Of a stretch of 64,000 bases of DNA, positions 45,368-54,680 are shown in pieces. The translations under genes and the position numbers were made by a program. The notes below the pieces were generated by a model. It worked only from the letters and a program-made list of their open reading frames with translations, searched no databases and had not been told where the DNA came from. The DNA is from Flavihumibacter sp. UBA7668 (GTDB taxonomy: Bacteria; Bacteroidota; Bacteroidia; Chitinophagales; Chitinophagaceae): the NCBI RefSeq assembly GCF_002483205.1, contig NZ_DLHM01000004.1, forward strand, positions 278,906 through 342,905. The letters are read 5' to 3'. Numbering within the stretch: the stretch's first letter is position 1; each line of letters opens with the position of its first letter.

Positions 45368-46870
45368 TTAGAGTGCCATCGATAGCATGGCATCCTTTGT
45401 TTCGAGTACCGATTGTCCCATCAGGTATTCATCGCATTTGCGGGCACATTCCCTTCCTTCACTGATTGCCCAAACAACCAGACTTTGCCCCCGACGCATA
45501 TCTCCCGCAGTAAAAACTTTTGGAATATTTGTTTGATATGCTTTTTCAGTAGCCCGGACATTTCCCCGCTCATCCAGTTCAACTCCCATTTCTTCCAATA
45601 ACCCTTTATGTTGCGGATGTAAAAAGCCCATGGCAAGAAATGCCATTTCACAGGGGATTTCCCGAACACTTCCTTCGATTTCTTTAAATTGAGCCGGACG
45701 ACCATCTGCTCCTGAGGTCCATTCCAGATCAACAATCTGCAATGCTTTCAGATTTCCGTTCTCATCTCCAATAAAGGATTTGGTTGCAATTGCCCACTGA
45801 CGTTCGCAACCTTCTTCATGCGAAGTAGACGTTTTTAATACCATTGGATAAGATGGCCAGGGCATAAAATCGGTTCTGCTTTCTGGTGGTTTTGGTAACA
45901 ATTCAAACTGAGTTACCGATTTTGCACCATGACGATTGGAAGTGCCTACACAATCACTGCCGGTATCTCCACCTCCAATAACCACCACATTTTTTCCGGT
46001 TGCAAGTAATTGTTCCGCATTGATATTGCTCTCAATTTCTTTAAATGCCAGCGGATCTGCGTTGTAATTGCGTTTATTCTGTTGCTTAAGAAAATCCATG
46101 GCAAAATGAACTCCTTTCAGCTCCCGGCCTGGAATTGCCAAATCACGCGGAACAGTGGAACCTCCTGCTAAAACAATGGCCTGGTATTCTCTGAGCAAAT
46201 CATTCACCCGTACATTAACACCAACATTTGAATGACATTTGAAAACAACCCCTTCTTCCTCCATCAGGGCAACTCTTCTTTCGATTACCCATTTTTCCAG
46301 TTTGAAATCAGGAATTCCGTAACGTAAGAGTCCCCCTGGCTTTTCATCCCGCTCATAAACAGTTACCTGATGTCCCGCATAGTTCAATTGAGCTGCAGCA
46401 GCCATGCCAGCCGGACCTGATCCTATCACAGCTACTTTTTTACCGGTACGAAGACTGATTTTACGTGGCTTCACTAAACCTTTTTGAAAAGCAATCTCAA
46501 TAATATGCTTCTCAATTTCTTCGATGGTGATGGCTGGTTGGTTGATACCTAATACACAGGCGGTTTCGCAGGGAGCCGGACAAATACGCCCGGTGAATTC
46601 CGGAAAATTATTGGTAGAGCTTAAAATATCATAAGCTTCTTCCCAGTTCTTCCGATATACTGCATCGTTGAACTCAGGTATTACATTACCTAAAGGACAT
46701 CCACTGTGACAAAAAGGAATTCCGCAATTCATACAGCGGGATGCCTGTTTATTTAATTGTTCATCCGAATACGGTTGAATAAATTCTTTATAATCTTTCA
46801 CGCGTTCTTCTACTGGTCGCTTGCCTGGCAACTCGCGTGTGAACTCCATAAATCCGGTTGGCTTACCCAT
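45368..46870 (-). CDS. gltD: Glutamate synthase small subunit
   Basis: A 500-residue FAD protein that passes electrons from NADPH to the large subunit. The N-terminal iron-sulphur region has CMNCGIPFCHSGCPLGN near residue 43 and CPAPCETACV near 96. Two dinucleotide folds follow (VAVIGSGPAGMAAAAQL near 147 and VVVIGGGDTGSDCVG near 285). It follows gltB after 58 bases and ends in a strong terminator. Confidence 0.96.
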   Translation of the reverse strand: MGKPTGFMEFTRELPGKRPVEERVKDYKEFIQPYSDEQLNKQASRCMNCGIPFCHSGCPLGNVIPEFNDAVYRKNWEEAYDILSSTNNFPEFTGRICPAPCETACVLGINQPAITIEEIEKHIIEIAFQKGLVKPRKISLRTGKKVAVIGSGPAGMAAAAQLNYAGHQVTVYERDEKPGGLLRYGIPDFKLEKWVIERRVALMEEEGVVFKCHSNVGVNVRVNDLLREYQAIVLAGGSTVPRDLAIPGRELKGVHFAMDFLKQQNKRNYNADPLAFKEIESNINAEQLLATGKNVVVIGGGDTGSDCVGTSNRHGAKSVTQFELLPKPPESRTDFMPWPSYPMVLKTSTSHEEGCERQWAIATKSFIGDENGNLKALQIVDLEWTSGADGRPAQFKEIEGSVREIPCEMAFLAMGFLHPQHKGLLEEMGVELDERGNVRATEKAYQTNIPKVFTAGDMRRGQSLVVWAISEGRECARKCDEYLMGQSVLETKDAMLSMAL

Positions 46871-46908
46871 ATGTCTTACTCAGTTAAATTTGGTTCTAAA
46901 TTTTGTTT

Positions 46909-46949
46909 TCACCTTTCTCCTACACTTCTCACTTCCTCACTTCCTCCTT
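46909..46949 (-). repeat. GTGA-type array across the gltB stop codon
   Basis: Read on the minus strand, GGAAGTGA units begin in the last gltB codons (EEVRK), supply the TGA stop, and continue as GAAGTGTAGGAGAAAGGTGA into the 58-base gltB-gltD spacer. It belongs to the same family as those at thrB, ppc, ilvN and ilvC. Confidence 0.65.
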
Positions 46950-49900
46950 CATCTCTTTCCTCTTCTGCAGCACTTTTTTATAATCACTTGGGAATACCTT
47001 TACAAAGTTCTTCAACTGATTATCAAAATCGTTCAAAATGAATTGTGCAACAGTGCTTCCTGTATAAGTATAGTGTTGTTGAATCAAATCCTTCAATAAT
47101 TCGATATCCTCCTGCTCAACCGGATCAAGATCAACCATCTCTTTGTTACAATGGTCAGGAAAAACTCCTTTCACATCATAAATGAAAGCGATACCTCCAC
47201 TCATACCCGCTGCGAAATTTCTGCCGGTATCTCCTAGAATAACTACAGTTCCACCAGTCATATATTCACAACCATGATCTCCTACACCTTCTACCACTGC
47301 AGTAGCTCCTGAGTTACGAACTGCAAATCGCTCGCCCGCTTTTCCCCGGATAAAGGAAAGACCGGATGTGGCTCCATAAAAAGCAACATTTCCAATGATG
47401 ATATTATCTTCAGGTACAAAACTCGCCTGCAAGGATGGATATACCACCAGTTTCGCACCACTCAACCCTTTACCGAAATAATCATTCGCATCACCTTCCA
47501 GTTCAAGTGTTACACCTTTGGTATTGAAGGCGCCAAAACTTTGTCCAGCTGTTCCGGTAAATTTGAAATGAATGGTATCTTCCGGTAAACCTTTCTCTTT
47601 ATATTTCTTCGAAATTTCATTGGAAAGAATGGTTCCTATTGTACGATCAGTATTCTTTACGTCAAAGGCAGCAAATACTTTTTGCTGATCGTTTAAGGCC
47701 GGTTTCGCTGCTTCCAGTAATTTCCAGTCGATTACTTCTGAAATTCCATGATCCTGCTCTTCCATATTATACAAACCGGTATACCTTGATGCGGGCTCTT
47801 TGTAGATCACCGGAGAAAGGTCCAGGTTTTTATATTTCCAATGCGTTACATCTGTACGCGCTTCCAGATAATCAACCTGTCCAACCATTTCATTGATGGT
47901 ACGGAAACCTAATTCTGCCATAATTTCTCGCAGATCTTCTGTAATGAAGCGGAAAAAATTAACCACATGATCTGCATCGCCATTGAATCGTTTTCTTAAT
48001 TCAGGATCCTGTGTGGCAACTCCAACCGGACAGGTATTCAGATGACATTTACGCATCATGATACATCCTTCAACAACAAGTGCTGCAGTTGCAATTCCCC
48101 ACTCTTCGGCACCTAATAATGTTGCTATCGCAATATCACGTCCTGTTCTCATCTGTCCGTCTGCCTGCAATACCACCCTGCTTCTCAGTTTGTTTTTCAA
48201 CAAGGTTTGATGCGATTCTGCCAATCCCAGTTCCCAGGGTAATCCGGCATGTCTGATTGAGCTGATTGGAGATGCACCGGTTCCTCCGTCATTACCTGCA
48301 ATCAGTATAACATCAGCTTTCGCTTTTGCAACACCTGCTGCAATGGTTCCAACTCCCGCTTTGCTTACCAGTTTTACGCTGATTCGTGCTGCACGATTGG
48401 CATTTTTTAAATCGTAGATCAATTGTGCGAGATCCTCAATGGAATAAATATCATGGTGTGGGGGAGGAGAAATCAATCCAACACCAGGTGTAGAGTGACG
48501 TACCTTCCCAATCCATTCATCCACTTTATGTCCGGGTAACTGACCACCTTCACCCGGCTTTGCACCCTGTGCCATTTTAATCTGTAATTCATCTGCCATG
48601 GTCAGGTAGTAACTGGTTACGCCAAATCTTCCGGATGCAACCTGTTTAATGGCACTACGCATGGAATCGCCATTGGCCATCGTTTCATACCGCATATTAT
48701 CTTCACCACCTTCACCCGTATTGGATTTTGCACCAATCCGATTCATTGCGATAGCCAGAGTGGAATGTGCTTCATGTGAAATCGAACCAAAACTCATAGC
48801 ACCTGTTGCAAACCGCTTCATGATGCTTTCTGCCGGTTCAACCTCATCAATTGAAATAGACGGACGATTATTTTTGAATTGTAACTGACTTCTTAATGTC
48901 GCTGCTTTTACACTTTGATCATTTACCAGTTTCACATATTTTTTAAAGCTGGTATAATCATTCATCCTGGTAGAATATTGCAACAGGTGAATGCTCTGCG
49001 GATTAAACAGATGGAATTCTCCTTTTCGTTTCCACTGATATACACCACCTACCGGAAGCCGGTCAACAGGAATTTCTTTTTTGCTGAAGGCGAGGAAATG
49101 TTTGGCCAGTGCTTCTCTTGCAATTTCATCCAATCCCATCCCTTCAATGCGGGATGTGGCTCCTGTAAAATATTTGTCTACAACGGTTCTGTTCAGTCCG
49201 ATGATTTCAAAAATCTGTGCACCCTGATAAGATTGCAGCGTGGAAATCCCCATTTTTGAAAACACTTTCAATAAACCATCGTTAACTGCTTTGATATAGT
49301 TTTTCTTTAACTGGTCCGGATCCAGGCTGGTTTCCATTTTTCCATTCAGTCGAAGATCGCGGATGGTAGACAAAGCGAGGTAGGGATTGATTGCAGTAGC
49401 ACCAAATCCAATCAGGCAGGCAAAATGATGCACTTCCCAAACATCGCCTGCTTCTACAACCAGGCCAACCTGTCCGCGTAGTCCTTTTCTGATCAGGTGG
49501 TGATGAATGGCAGCAGTTGCAATCAGGGAAGGTATCGGTGCGTGATCAGAATCAATCGCGCGATCTGAAAGGATTAGTACCTCAAATCCATCCTGCGCCG
49601 CATCCACTGCATAGCGGCAGATTCTTTCCAGTGCTTTTTGAAGGGAGCCGGGTTTTCCGTCTGCACGAAAATAACATTGCAGGGTTTTAGCCTGAAAAAC
49701 ACCGGTATCTATACTTCTGATTTTCTCCAGCTCATGGTTATTTAAAACCGGATGTTTCAACGCCACACTATGCGCTGCCAATGGTTCTTCATTCAGCAGA
49801 TTTCCATTATTGCCAACAAATGTGGCAAGCGACATTACCAGTCTTTCCCGAATAGGATCGATAGGCGGATTAGTTACCTGCGCAAACAGTTGTTTGAAAT

Positions 49901-51449
49901 AACTGCTCAGGTGTTGGGGCTGATCACTCAGAATTGCAAGTGGAGTATCAGTTCCCATTGAGCCTACCGGCTCTTTTCCATCGATTGCCATTGGCGCAAT
50001 AATGGTTTCAAGATCTTCCGTTGAATAGCCAAATGCTTTTTGGTATTTGAATACCTGATCATGTTCAAGATGGGTGAACAAAACCCTTGGCTCGGGTAAT
50101 TCTTCCATCCTGATTTTATATTTATTCAGCCACTCTCCGTAAGGTTTTTGAGAGCAAATCTGTTCTTTCAATTCTTCATCACTGATAATGCGCCCCTGCT
50201 CCATATCCACAACAAACATCTTTCCAGGCTGCAGCCGACCCTTTTCTATAACGATGGATGGGTCAACCGGTAAGGCTCCTGTTTCGGATGCCATTATTAC
50301 CCGGTCGTCATTGGTAACGCAATAGCGGGATGGACGTAATCCATTCCGGTCCAGTGTAGCACCAATAATTTTTCCATCAGTAAAAGAAATGGAAGCCGGG
50401 CCATCCCAGGGCTCCATAAAGGAGGCATGGAATTCGTAGAATGCTTTTTTAACCGGATCCATGCTGTCATTGCCATCCCATGCTTCCGGAATAAGCATCA
50501 TCATTACATGGGGTAAGGAACGACCGGTGAGCGTCAACAGTTCAATCATATTATCAAGGCAGGCAGAATCAGACTGTCCATCTGTAACGATCGGCAGTAA
50601 CATATCCATTTCTTCCTTGGTAAAATAAGGCGACGTGAATCCTTTTTCATTGGTGCGTAACCAGTTCAGGTTGCCCTGTACGGTATTGATTTCACCATTA
50701 TGCGCTATATAACGAAATGGCTGGGCAAGTTTCCAGGAAGGGAAGGTGTTGGTGGCAAAACGGGAGTGTACCAACCCGAATGCACTTACAATTCTTTTAT
50801 CATTCAGTTCGGTAAAATATCCCCTTACCTGATTACTGGTTAACTGACCTTTATAAACTACAGTTTTATAAGAGAGCGATGCGATGTAAAAACCGATGGC
50901 ATCTTTTCTTACCGTATTGTTGATGGTATGACTTGCATAGTTGCGGAGAATAAAGAGTTTTCTTTCAAAATCCTCCGGATTGTTGATATGATCGGGACAG
51001 GCAATGAAAACATGTTCCATTTCCGGTTCCACGCTGAGTGCTGTGGCTCCAATGCCTTCTGTGTTAACGGGAACCTTACGGTAACCGATGATTTCGAGTC
51101 CCAGCTTCTCAGCAGCACGGTTGAAAATATCACGGCATTCTTCCCGTAATCGGATTTCCCTTGGAAAGAATAAGGCGCCAACACCATACCTTCCAAAAGA
51201 GGGCAGGTGGATACCGAGTTTCACACACTCATCAAAATAAAATTCATGGGGAACCTGAATCATTATACCTGCACCATCGCCGGTATTTGCTTCACATCCA
51301 CAGGCACCACGATGCTCCATGTTTTCTAAAACGGTAAGTGCGTCTGAAATGATTTGATGCGATTTGTTGCTTTTGATATTCGCTACGAATCCAATTCCAC
51401 AGGCGTCGTGCTCGAAAGAGGGGTGGTATAAACCCTGGTTGCTTGCCAT
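46929..51449 (-). CDS. gltB: Glutamate synthase large subunit
   Basis: A 1506-residue enzyme that makes glutamate from glutamine and 2-oxoglutarate. The N-terminal glutamine amidotransferase has its catalytic cysteine in FEHDACGIGFV at residue 17; in this family it becomes residue 1 after propeptide removal. The FMN-binding synthase domain has GGTGASP near residue 1117 and the 3Fe-4S cysteines in CIMMRKCHLNTCPVG. The C-terminal GXGXG beta-helix (GDANDYFGKGLSGAKLVVYP) is complete. It forms an operon with gltD. The C-terminal codons merge with a GTGA repeat array. Confidence 0.97.
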   Translation of the reverse strand: MASNQGLYHPSFEHDACGIGFVANIKSNKSHQIISDALTVLENMEHRGACGCEANTGDGAGIMIQVPHEFYFDECVKLGIHLPSFGRYGVGALFFPREIRLREECRDIFNRAAEKLGLEIIGYRKVPVNTEGIGATALSVEPEMEHVFIACPDHINNPEDFERKLFILRNYASHTINNTVRKDAIGFYIASLSYKTVVYKGQLTSNQVRGYFTELNDKRIVSAFGLVHSRFATNTFPSWKLAQPFRYIAHNGEINTVQGNLNWLRTNEKGFTSPYFTKEEMDMLLPIVTDGQSDSACLDNMIELLTLTGRSLPHVMMMLIPEAWDGNDSMDPVKKAFYEFHASFMEPWDGPASISFTDGKIIGATLDRNGLRPSRYCVTNDDRVIMASETGALPVDPSIVIEKGRLQPGKMFVVDMEQGRIISDEELKEQICSQKPYGEWLNKYKIRMEELPEPRVLFTHLEHDQVFKYQKAFGYSTEDLETIIAPMAIDGKEPVGSMGTDTPLAILSDQPQHLSSYFKQLFAQVTNPPIDPIRERLVMSLATFVGNNGNLLNEEPLAAHSVALKHPVLNNHELEKIRSIDTGVFQAKTLQCYFRADGKPGSLQKALERICRYAVDAAQDGFEVLILSDRAIDSDHAPIPSLIATAAIHHHLIRKGLRGQVGLVVEAGDVWEVHHFACLIGFGATAINPYLALSTIRDLRLNGKMETSLDPDQLKKNYIKAVNDGLLKVFSKMGISTLQSYQGAQIFEIIGLNRTVVDKYFTGATSRIEGMGLDEIAREALAKHFLAFSKKEIPVDRLPVGGVYQWKRKGEFHLFNPQSIHLLQYSTRMNDYTSFKKYVKLVNDQSVKAATLRSQLQFKNNRPSISIDEVEPAESIMKRFATGAMSFGSISHEAHSTLAIAMNRIGAKSNTGEGGEDNMRYETMANGDSMRSAIKQVASGRFGVTSYYLTMADELQIKMAQGAKPGEGGQLPGHKVDEWIGKVRHSTPGVGLISPPPHHDIYSIEDLAQLIYDLKNANRAARISVKLVSKAGVGTIAAGVAKAKADVILIAGNDGGTGASPISSIRHAGLPWELGLAESHQTLLKNKLRSRVVLQADGQMRTGRDIAIATLLGAEEWGIATAALVVEGCIMMRKCHLNTCPVGVATQDPELRKRFNGDADHVVNFFRFITEDLREIMAELGFRTINEMVGQVDYLEARTDVTHWKYKNLDLSPVIYKEPASRYTGLYNMEEQDHGISEVIDWKLLEAAKPALNDQQKVFAAFDVKNTDRTIGTILSNEISKKYKEKGLPEDTIHFKFTGTAGQSFGAFNTKGVTLELEGDANDYFGKGLSGAKLVVYPSLQASFVPEDNIIIGNVAFYGATSGLSFIRGKAGERFAVRNSGATAVVEGVGDHGCEYMTGGTVVILGDTGRNFAAGMSGGIAFIYDVKGVFPDHCNKEMVDLDPVEQEDIELLKDLIQQHYTYTGSTVAQFILNDFDNQLKNFVKVFPSDYKKVLQKRKEMKEEVRK

Positions 51450-51556
51450 CGTTGATAATGCAGTTTAGAAATTTTTTAATAAAATATACCTTCTGTTAGA
51501 CAGAATTTAATATATGCAGCAAGCAAGGTTATGAATATACAACAAAAAATGAATAT
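51450..51556 (-). other. ilvA-gltB spacer
   Basis: This 107-base A/T-rich gap must hold the gltB promoter. TAACCTTG on the minus strand is a partial -7 match, but no TTTG lies 19 bases upstream. A small TTCTG-TCTAA-CAGAA hairpin lies near 51500. No leader peptide rich in Glu or Gln was seen. Confidence 0.4.
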
Positions 51557-52792
51557 TCAGACCAGATATCCAAAAAGATTATCATCCTTATTCAATTCAA
51601 TAAAGTTGATATTATATTGCTGCATGTTTTTCAACAGGATATGGTAATCTGCCGTACTTTTTAGTTCAATTCCAACCAGTGCCGGTCCGGTTTCTTTATT
51701 GTGTTTTTGCATGTATTCGAACCGTGTAATATCATCTGATGGTCCCAGGACAAAATTTACAAATTCTTTCAATGCGCCGGGTCGCTGTGCGAAGCGGATA
51801 AGAAAATAATGTTTGAGGCCCTCGTATTGAAGTGCTCTTTCCTTAATTTCCTGCATGCGGTCGATATCGTTATTGCTTCCGGAAACAATACAGACCACTT
51901 TTTTCCCCCTGATCTGGTCGGTATATTGATCAAGGGCAGCGATGGAGAGGGCCCCGGCGGGTTCCACTACGATCGCATCTTCATTGTATAGTTTTAAAAT
52001 TTCTGCACAGATCCGCCCTTCCGGAACCAGCAGCATGTCTTTCAGTACATCCCGGCAAATCGGGAAGGTTTTTTCTCCCACCCGTTTAACCGCTGCGCCG
52101 TCCACAAATCGTTCAATATTCTCCAGTGTAACAGGATGGCCTTGCTTAAGTGCCTGGTACATAGACGGGGCGCCTTCCGGTTCAACACCTATTACCTGGG
52201 TGGATGGGGAATAAATTTTCAGGTAGCTGCCGACACCGGCAGAAAGTCCGCCTCCACCAACCGGTATAAATACAAAATCAGGATCTTGTAATTCTTCCAG
52301 TATTTCTACACCTACTGTTCCCTGCCCTTCTATAATACGCTCATCATCAAAAGGTGGAATAAATACCATTTCGTTCTCTTCCGTATAAGCTTTTGCAGCT
52401 GTTGCACAATCATCAAAAGTGTCGCCAACCAGGCGGATTTCAATCCAGTTTTCACCGAACATTTTTGTCTGATTGACCTTTTGGTTGGGGGTAATGATGG
52501 GCATAAATACCACACCTTTTACCTTCAGTTGCTTACAGCTGAAAGCAAAGCCCTGTGCGTGATTGCCTGCACTTGCACAAACAACTCCTTTATGCAGTTG
52601 TTCTTCCGGCAGGCTGCTCATCATGTTATATGCTCCTCTTAACTTATAACTTCTCACCACCTGCAGATCCTCCCTCTTCAGATATACATGGCAATTATAA
52701 CGCCGGGATAAATTGGCGTTATAAGTAAGCGGCGTTTTTTTGATCACCTTTTTCAGGCGATGAGCCGCTTTGTGGAAGTCGAGTAGAAGCAA
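51557..52792 (-). CDS. ilvA: Threonine dehydratase (biosynthetic)
   Basis: A PLP enzyme converting threonine to 2-oxobutanoate, the first isoleucine step. The PLP lysine lies in VRSYKLRGAYNMM near residue 45, the phosphate loop is GGGGLSAG, and ASAGNHAQGFAFS is typical. A C-terminal ACT-like domain (RFAQRPGALKEFVNFVLG) suggests feedback control. The start is uncertain. TTG 52792 begins just before LLLDFHKAAHRLKKVI, where family similarity starts, giving 411 residues. ATG 52894 would add 34 residues translated from a repeat array (FTSFTSFTLFTLFTIHH), which I think unlikely to be native protein. It is the last gene of the ilv operon. Confidence 0.93.
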   Translation of the reverse strand: MLLLDFHKAAHRLKKVIKKTPLTYNANLSRRYNCHVYLKREDLQVVRSYKLRGAYNMMSSLPEEQLHKGVVCASAGNHAQGFAFSCKQLKVKGVVFMPIITPNQKVNQTKMFGENWIEIRLVGDTFDDCATAAKAYTEENEMVFIPPFDDERIIEGQGTVGVEILEELQDPDFVFIPVGGGGLSAGVGSYLKIYSPSTQVIGVEPEGAPSMYQALKQGHPVTLENIERFVDGAAVKRVGEKTFPICRDVLKDMLLVPEGRICAEILKLYNEDAIVVEPAGALSIAALDQYTDQIRGKKVVCIVSGSNNDIDRMQEIKERALQYEGLKHYFLIRFAQRPGALKEFVNFVLGPSDDITRFEYMQKHNKETGPALVGIELKSTADYHILLKNMQQYNINFIELNKDDNLFGYLV

Positions 52793-52799
52793 GGGGGGA

Positions 52800-52937
52800 G
52801 TGGTGAATGGTGAATGGTGAATGGTGAATAAGGTGAATAAGGTGAATGAGGTGAATGAGGTGAAAACGTGAATGAGGTGAATGGTGTACGTCAACTATTC
52901 ACTTATTCACCTCATTCACCTTATTCACCTCCTTTAC
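52800..52937. repeat. Inverted GGTGAAT arrays between ilvC and ilvA
   Basis: From 52800 to about 52885 the plus strand carries GGTGAAT, GGTGAATAA and GGTGAATGA units. From about 52894 to 52937 the same units occur in inverse form (TTCACCTCATTCACC). The two halves can pair over 25 or more bases around 52885, so the RNA would form a long hairpin between the ilvC stop and ilvA. On the minus strand AAAGGAGGTGA at 52935-52925 complements the 3' tail of 16S rRNA, which is notable as Bacteroidota rarely use such sites. Confidence 0.7.
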
Positions 52938-52938
52938 C

Positions 52939-53991
52939 TTATTTTCCTTGGTTTTCCGGACGCAAACTGCGTACAGTCTTACCTGCCTGCCACATTTCAC
53001 TGTCGCGTAGTTCTTTCAGTTCTACTTCCAGTTTTTCACGATAATCAGGTTGGCTGTTCAGATCAATCGAACGCTGTGATTCTTTTCCGGTTGCAACACT
53101 CTCGTACAATTCTTTGAACACAGGAGCGGTTGCATCACGGAATTTCTTCCACCAGTCGAGTGCACCACGCTGTGCAGTGGTTGAACAGTTGGCGTACATC
53201 CAGTCCATTCCGTTTTCTGCTACCAACGGCATCAGTGATTGTGTCAGCTCTTCAACAGTTTCATTGAAAGCTTCAGAAGGAGTATGTCCTTTATCACGCA
53301 GCACCTGATATTGTGCAGCAAAGATTCCCTGAATGGCTCCCATCAGGGTTCCTCTTTCGCCGGTAAGGTCAGAATATACTTCTTTTTTGAAATCAGTCTC
53401 GAACAGGTATCCACTTCCTACTGCAATGCCCAAAGCAATTACACGATCTTTTGCTTTTCCGGTTGCATCCTGGAAAATTGCATAAGAACTGTTCAGTCCG
53501 CGTCCCTGAAGGAACATCCGACGGAGTGAAGTACCACTTCCTTTTGGTGCTACCAGGAATACATCAACATCAGCAGGTGGAATAATTCCGGTTTGCTCAT
53601 TGAAGGTAATACCGAAACCATGAGAGAAATAAAGTGCTTTACCCGGAGTCAGGTGTTTTTTCACCGTAGGCCATAATGCAATCTGGGCTGCATCACTCAG
53701 CAGATAACAAATGATGGTGCCGCGTTCCAATGCTTCCTCAATTTCAAAAAGTGTTTCACCGGGAACAAAACCATCCGCAATTGCTTTATCCCAGGTTTTG
53801 GAATTTTTACGCTGACCAACAATTACGTTGATTCCGTTATCACGTTGGTTCAGTGCCTGCCCGGGTCCCTGTACTCCATATCCGATTACAGCTACGGTTT
53901 CATTTTTCAATACTTCCTGGGCTTTTGCCAGAGGAAACTCTTCGCGCGTTACTACATTCTCTTCCAGTCCGCCGAAATTTAATTTTGCCAT
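52939..53991 (-). CDS. ilvC: Ketol-acid reductoisomerase
   Basis: A 350-residue NADPH enzyme of isoleucine and valine synthesis. The dinucleotide motif VAVIGYGVQGPGQALNQRDNG lies near residue 33, and the metal-binding acidic residues lie in SDLTGERGTLMGAIQG and ETVEELTQSL. Length fits the short class I form. It follows ilvN after 73 bases and is followed by the inverted repeat arrays. Confidence 0.97.
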   Translation of the reverse strand: MAKLNFGGLEENVVTREEFPLAKAQEVLKNETVAVIGYGVQGPGQALNQRDNGINVIVGQRKNSKTWDKAIADGFVPGETLFEIEEALERGTIICYLLSDAAQIALWPTVKKHLTPGKALYFSHGFGITFNEQTGIIPPADVDVFLVAPKGSGTSLRRMFLQGRGLNSSYAIFQDATGKAKDRVIALGIAVGSGYLFETDFKKEVYSDLTGERGTLMGAIQGIFAAQYQVLRDKGHTPSEAFNETVEELTQSLMPLVAENGMDWMYANCSTTAQRGALDWWKKFRDATAPVFKELYESVATGKESQRSIDLNSQPDYREKLEVELKELRDSEMWQAGKTVRSLRPENQGK

Positions 53992-54034
53992 GGTTTTAAA
54001 TAATTAAGAATTTATACTATTGTTTGTTTTTTAA

Positions 54035-54069
54035 TTTCACCTTTCACGTCTCACCTTTCACCTTTCACA
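54035..54069 (-). repeat. GGTGA array directly after the ilvN stop
   Basis: Read on the minus strand, the ilvN stop TGA is the first element of TGAAAGGTGAAAGGTGAGACG followed by TGAAAGGTGA, a 7-base periodic array with the G-rich strand in the sense of ilvN. It lies in the 73-base ilvN-ilvC spacer. Confidence 0.7.
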
Positions 54070-54655
54070 TTGTAAACACCTCGTCCTGTTTATCCAAAAA
54101 CTCATTTTCCACTACTTCCTCACTTGGCTCCAATGCTTCAAACTCCCGAAGTTTTTCATGAAATCCACTACTCGCTTTAATAATTGCCACCCTTGCACTC
54201 CGTACAAATTCGATCAGCCCATAGGGTTCCAATACAGTAATAAGCTTATCCGTTTCTTCACGATGGCCCGTTGTTTCAAATACGGTATAATCTTTCCGGA
54301 TTACAACAGCCCTTGCACCATGCTCTCTGAGTAATCGTTCTACTTTTACATGTTCTGCAATTTCATCAGTAGATACTTTATATAGGGCCAGTTCCTGCCA
54401 GATCAATTCCTCATTGTTATTGTAATAGGCTTTTAATACTTCTACCTGTTTTTCGATTTGACGAACCAGTTTTTTTACCACTTCTTCCATCTCATGAATC
54501 ACGATTGTAAAGCGATGTATTCCTTCCACCTCGGATGGTGAAGTATTCAGACTCTCCACATTTATTTTTCTTCTTGAAAAAATGATGGCGATGCGGTTCA
54601 GTAAGCCAATCTGGTTTTCTGTATAAACCGTTATGGTATATTCCTGCTTGTTCAT
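54065..54655 (-). CDS. ilvN: Acetolactate synthase small (regulatory) subunit
   Basis: A 196-residue regulatory subunit. The N-terminal ACT domain (EYTITVYTENQIGLLNRIAIIFSRRKINVESLN) binds valine in the family and confers feedback inhibition on IlvB. The second domain includes VIRKDYTVFETTGHREETDKLI. It begins 25 bases after ilvB. It is longer than the E. coli IlvN (about 96 residues) and similar to IlvH-type subunits. Confidence 0.95.
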   Translation of the reverse strand: MNKQEYTITVYTENQIGLLNRIAIIFSRRKINVESLNTSPSEVEGIHRFTIVIHEMEEVVKKLVRQIEKQVEVLKAYYNNNEELIWQELALYKVSTDEIAEHVKVERLLREHGARAVVIRKDYTVFETTGHREETDKLITVLEPYGLIEFVRSARVAIIKASSGFHEKLREFEALEPSEEVVENEFLDKQDEVFTM

Positions 54656-54680
54656 TTTTCTGTTTTTAGTTTTTGTTGGA

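Noticed and set aside
51450..51556. Leader peptide before gltB
   Set aside because: No short frame enriched in Glu, Gln or Asp and no terminator ahead of gltB could be found.
52800..52937. CRISPR array
   Set aside because: Units are 7 to 9 bases, degenerate, without unique spacers and without cas genes nearby.
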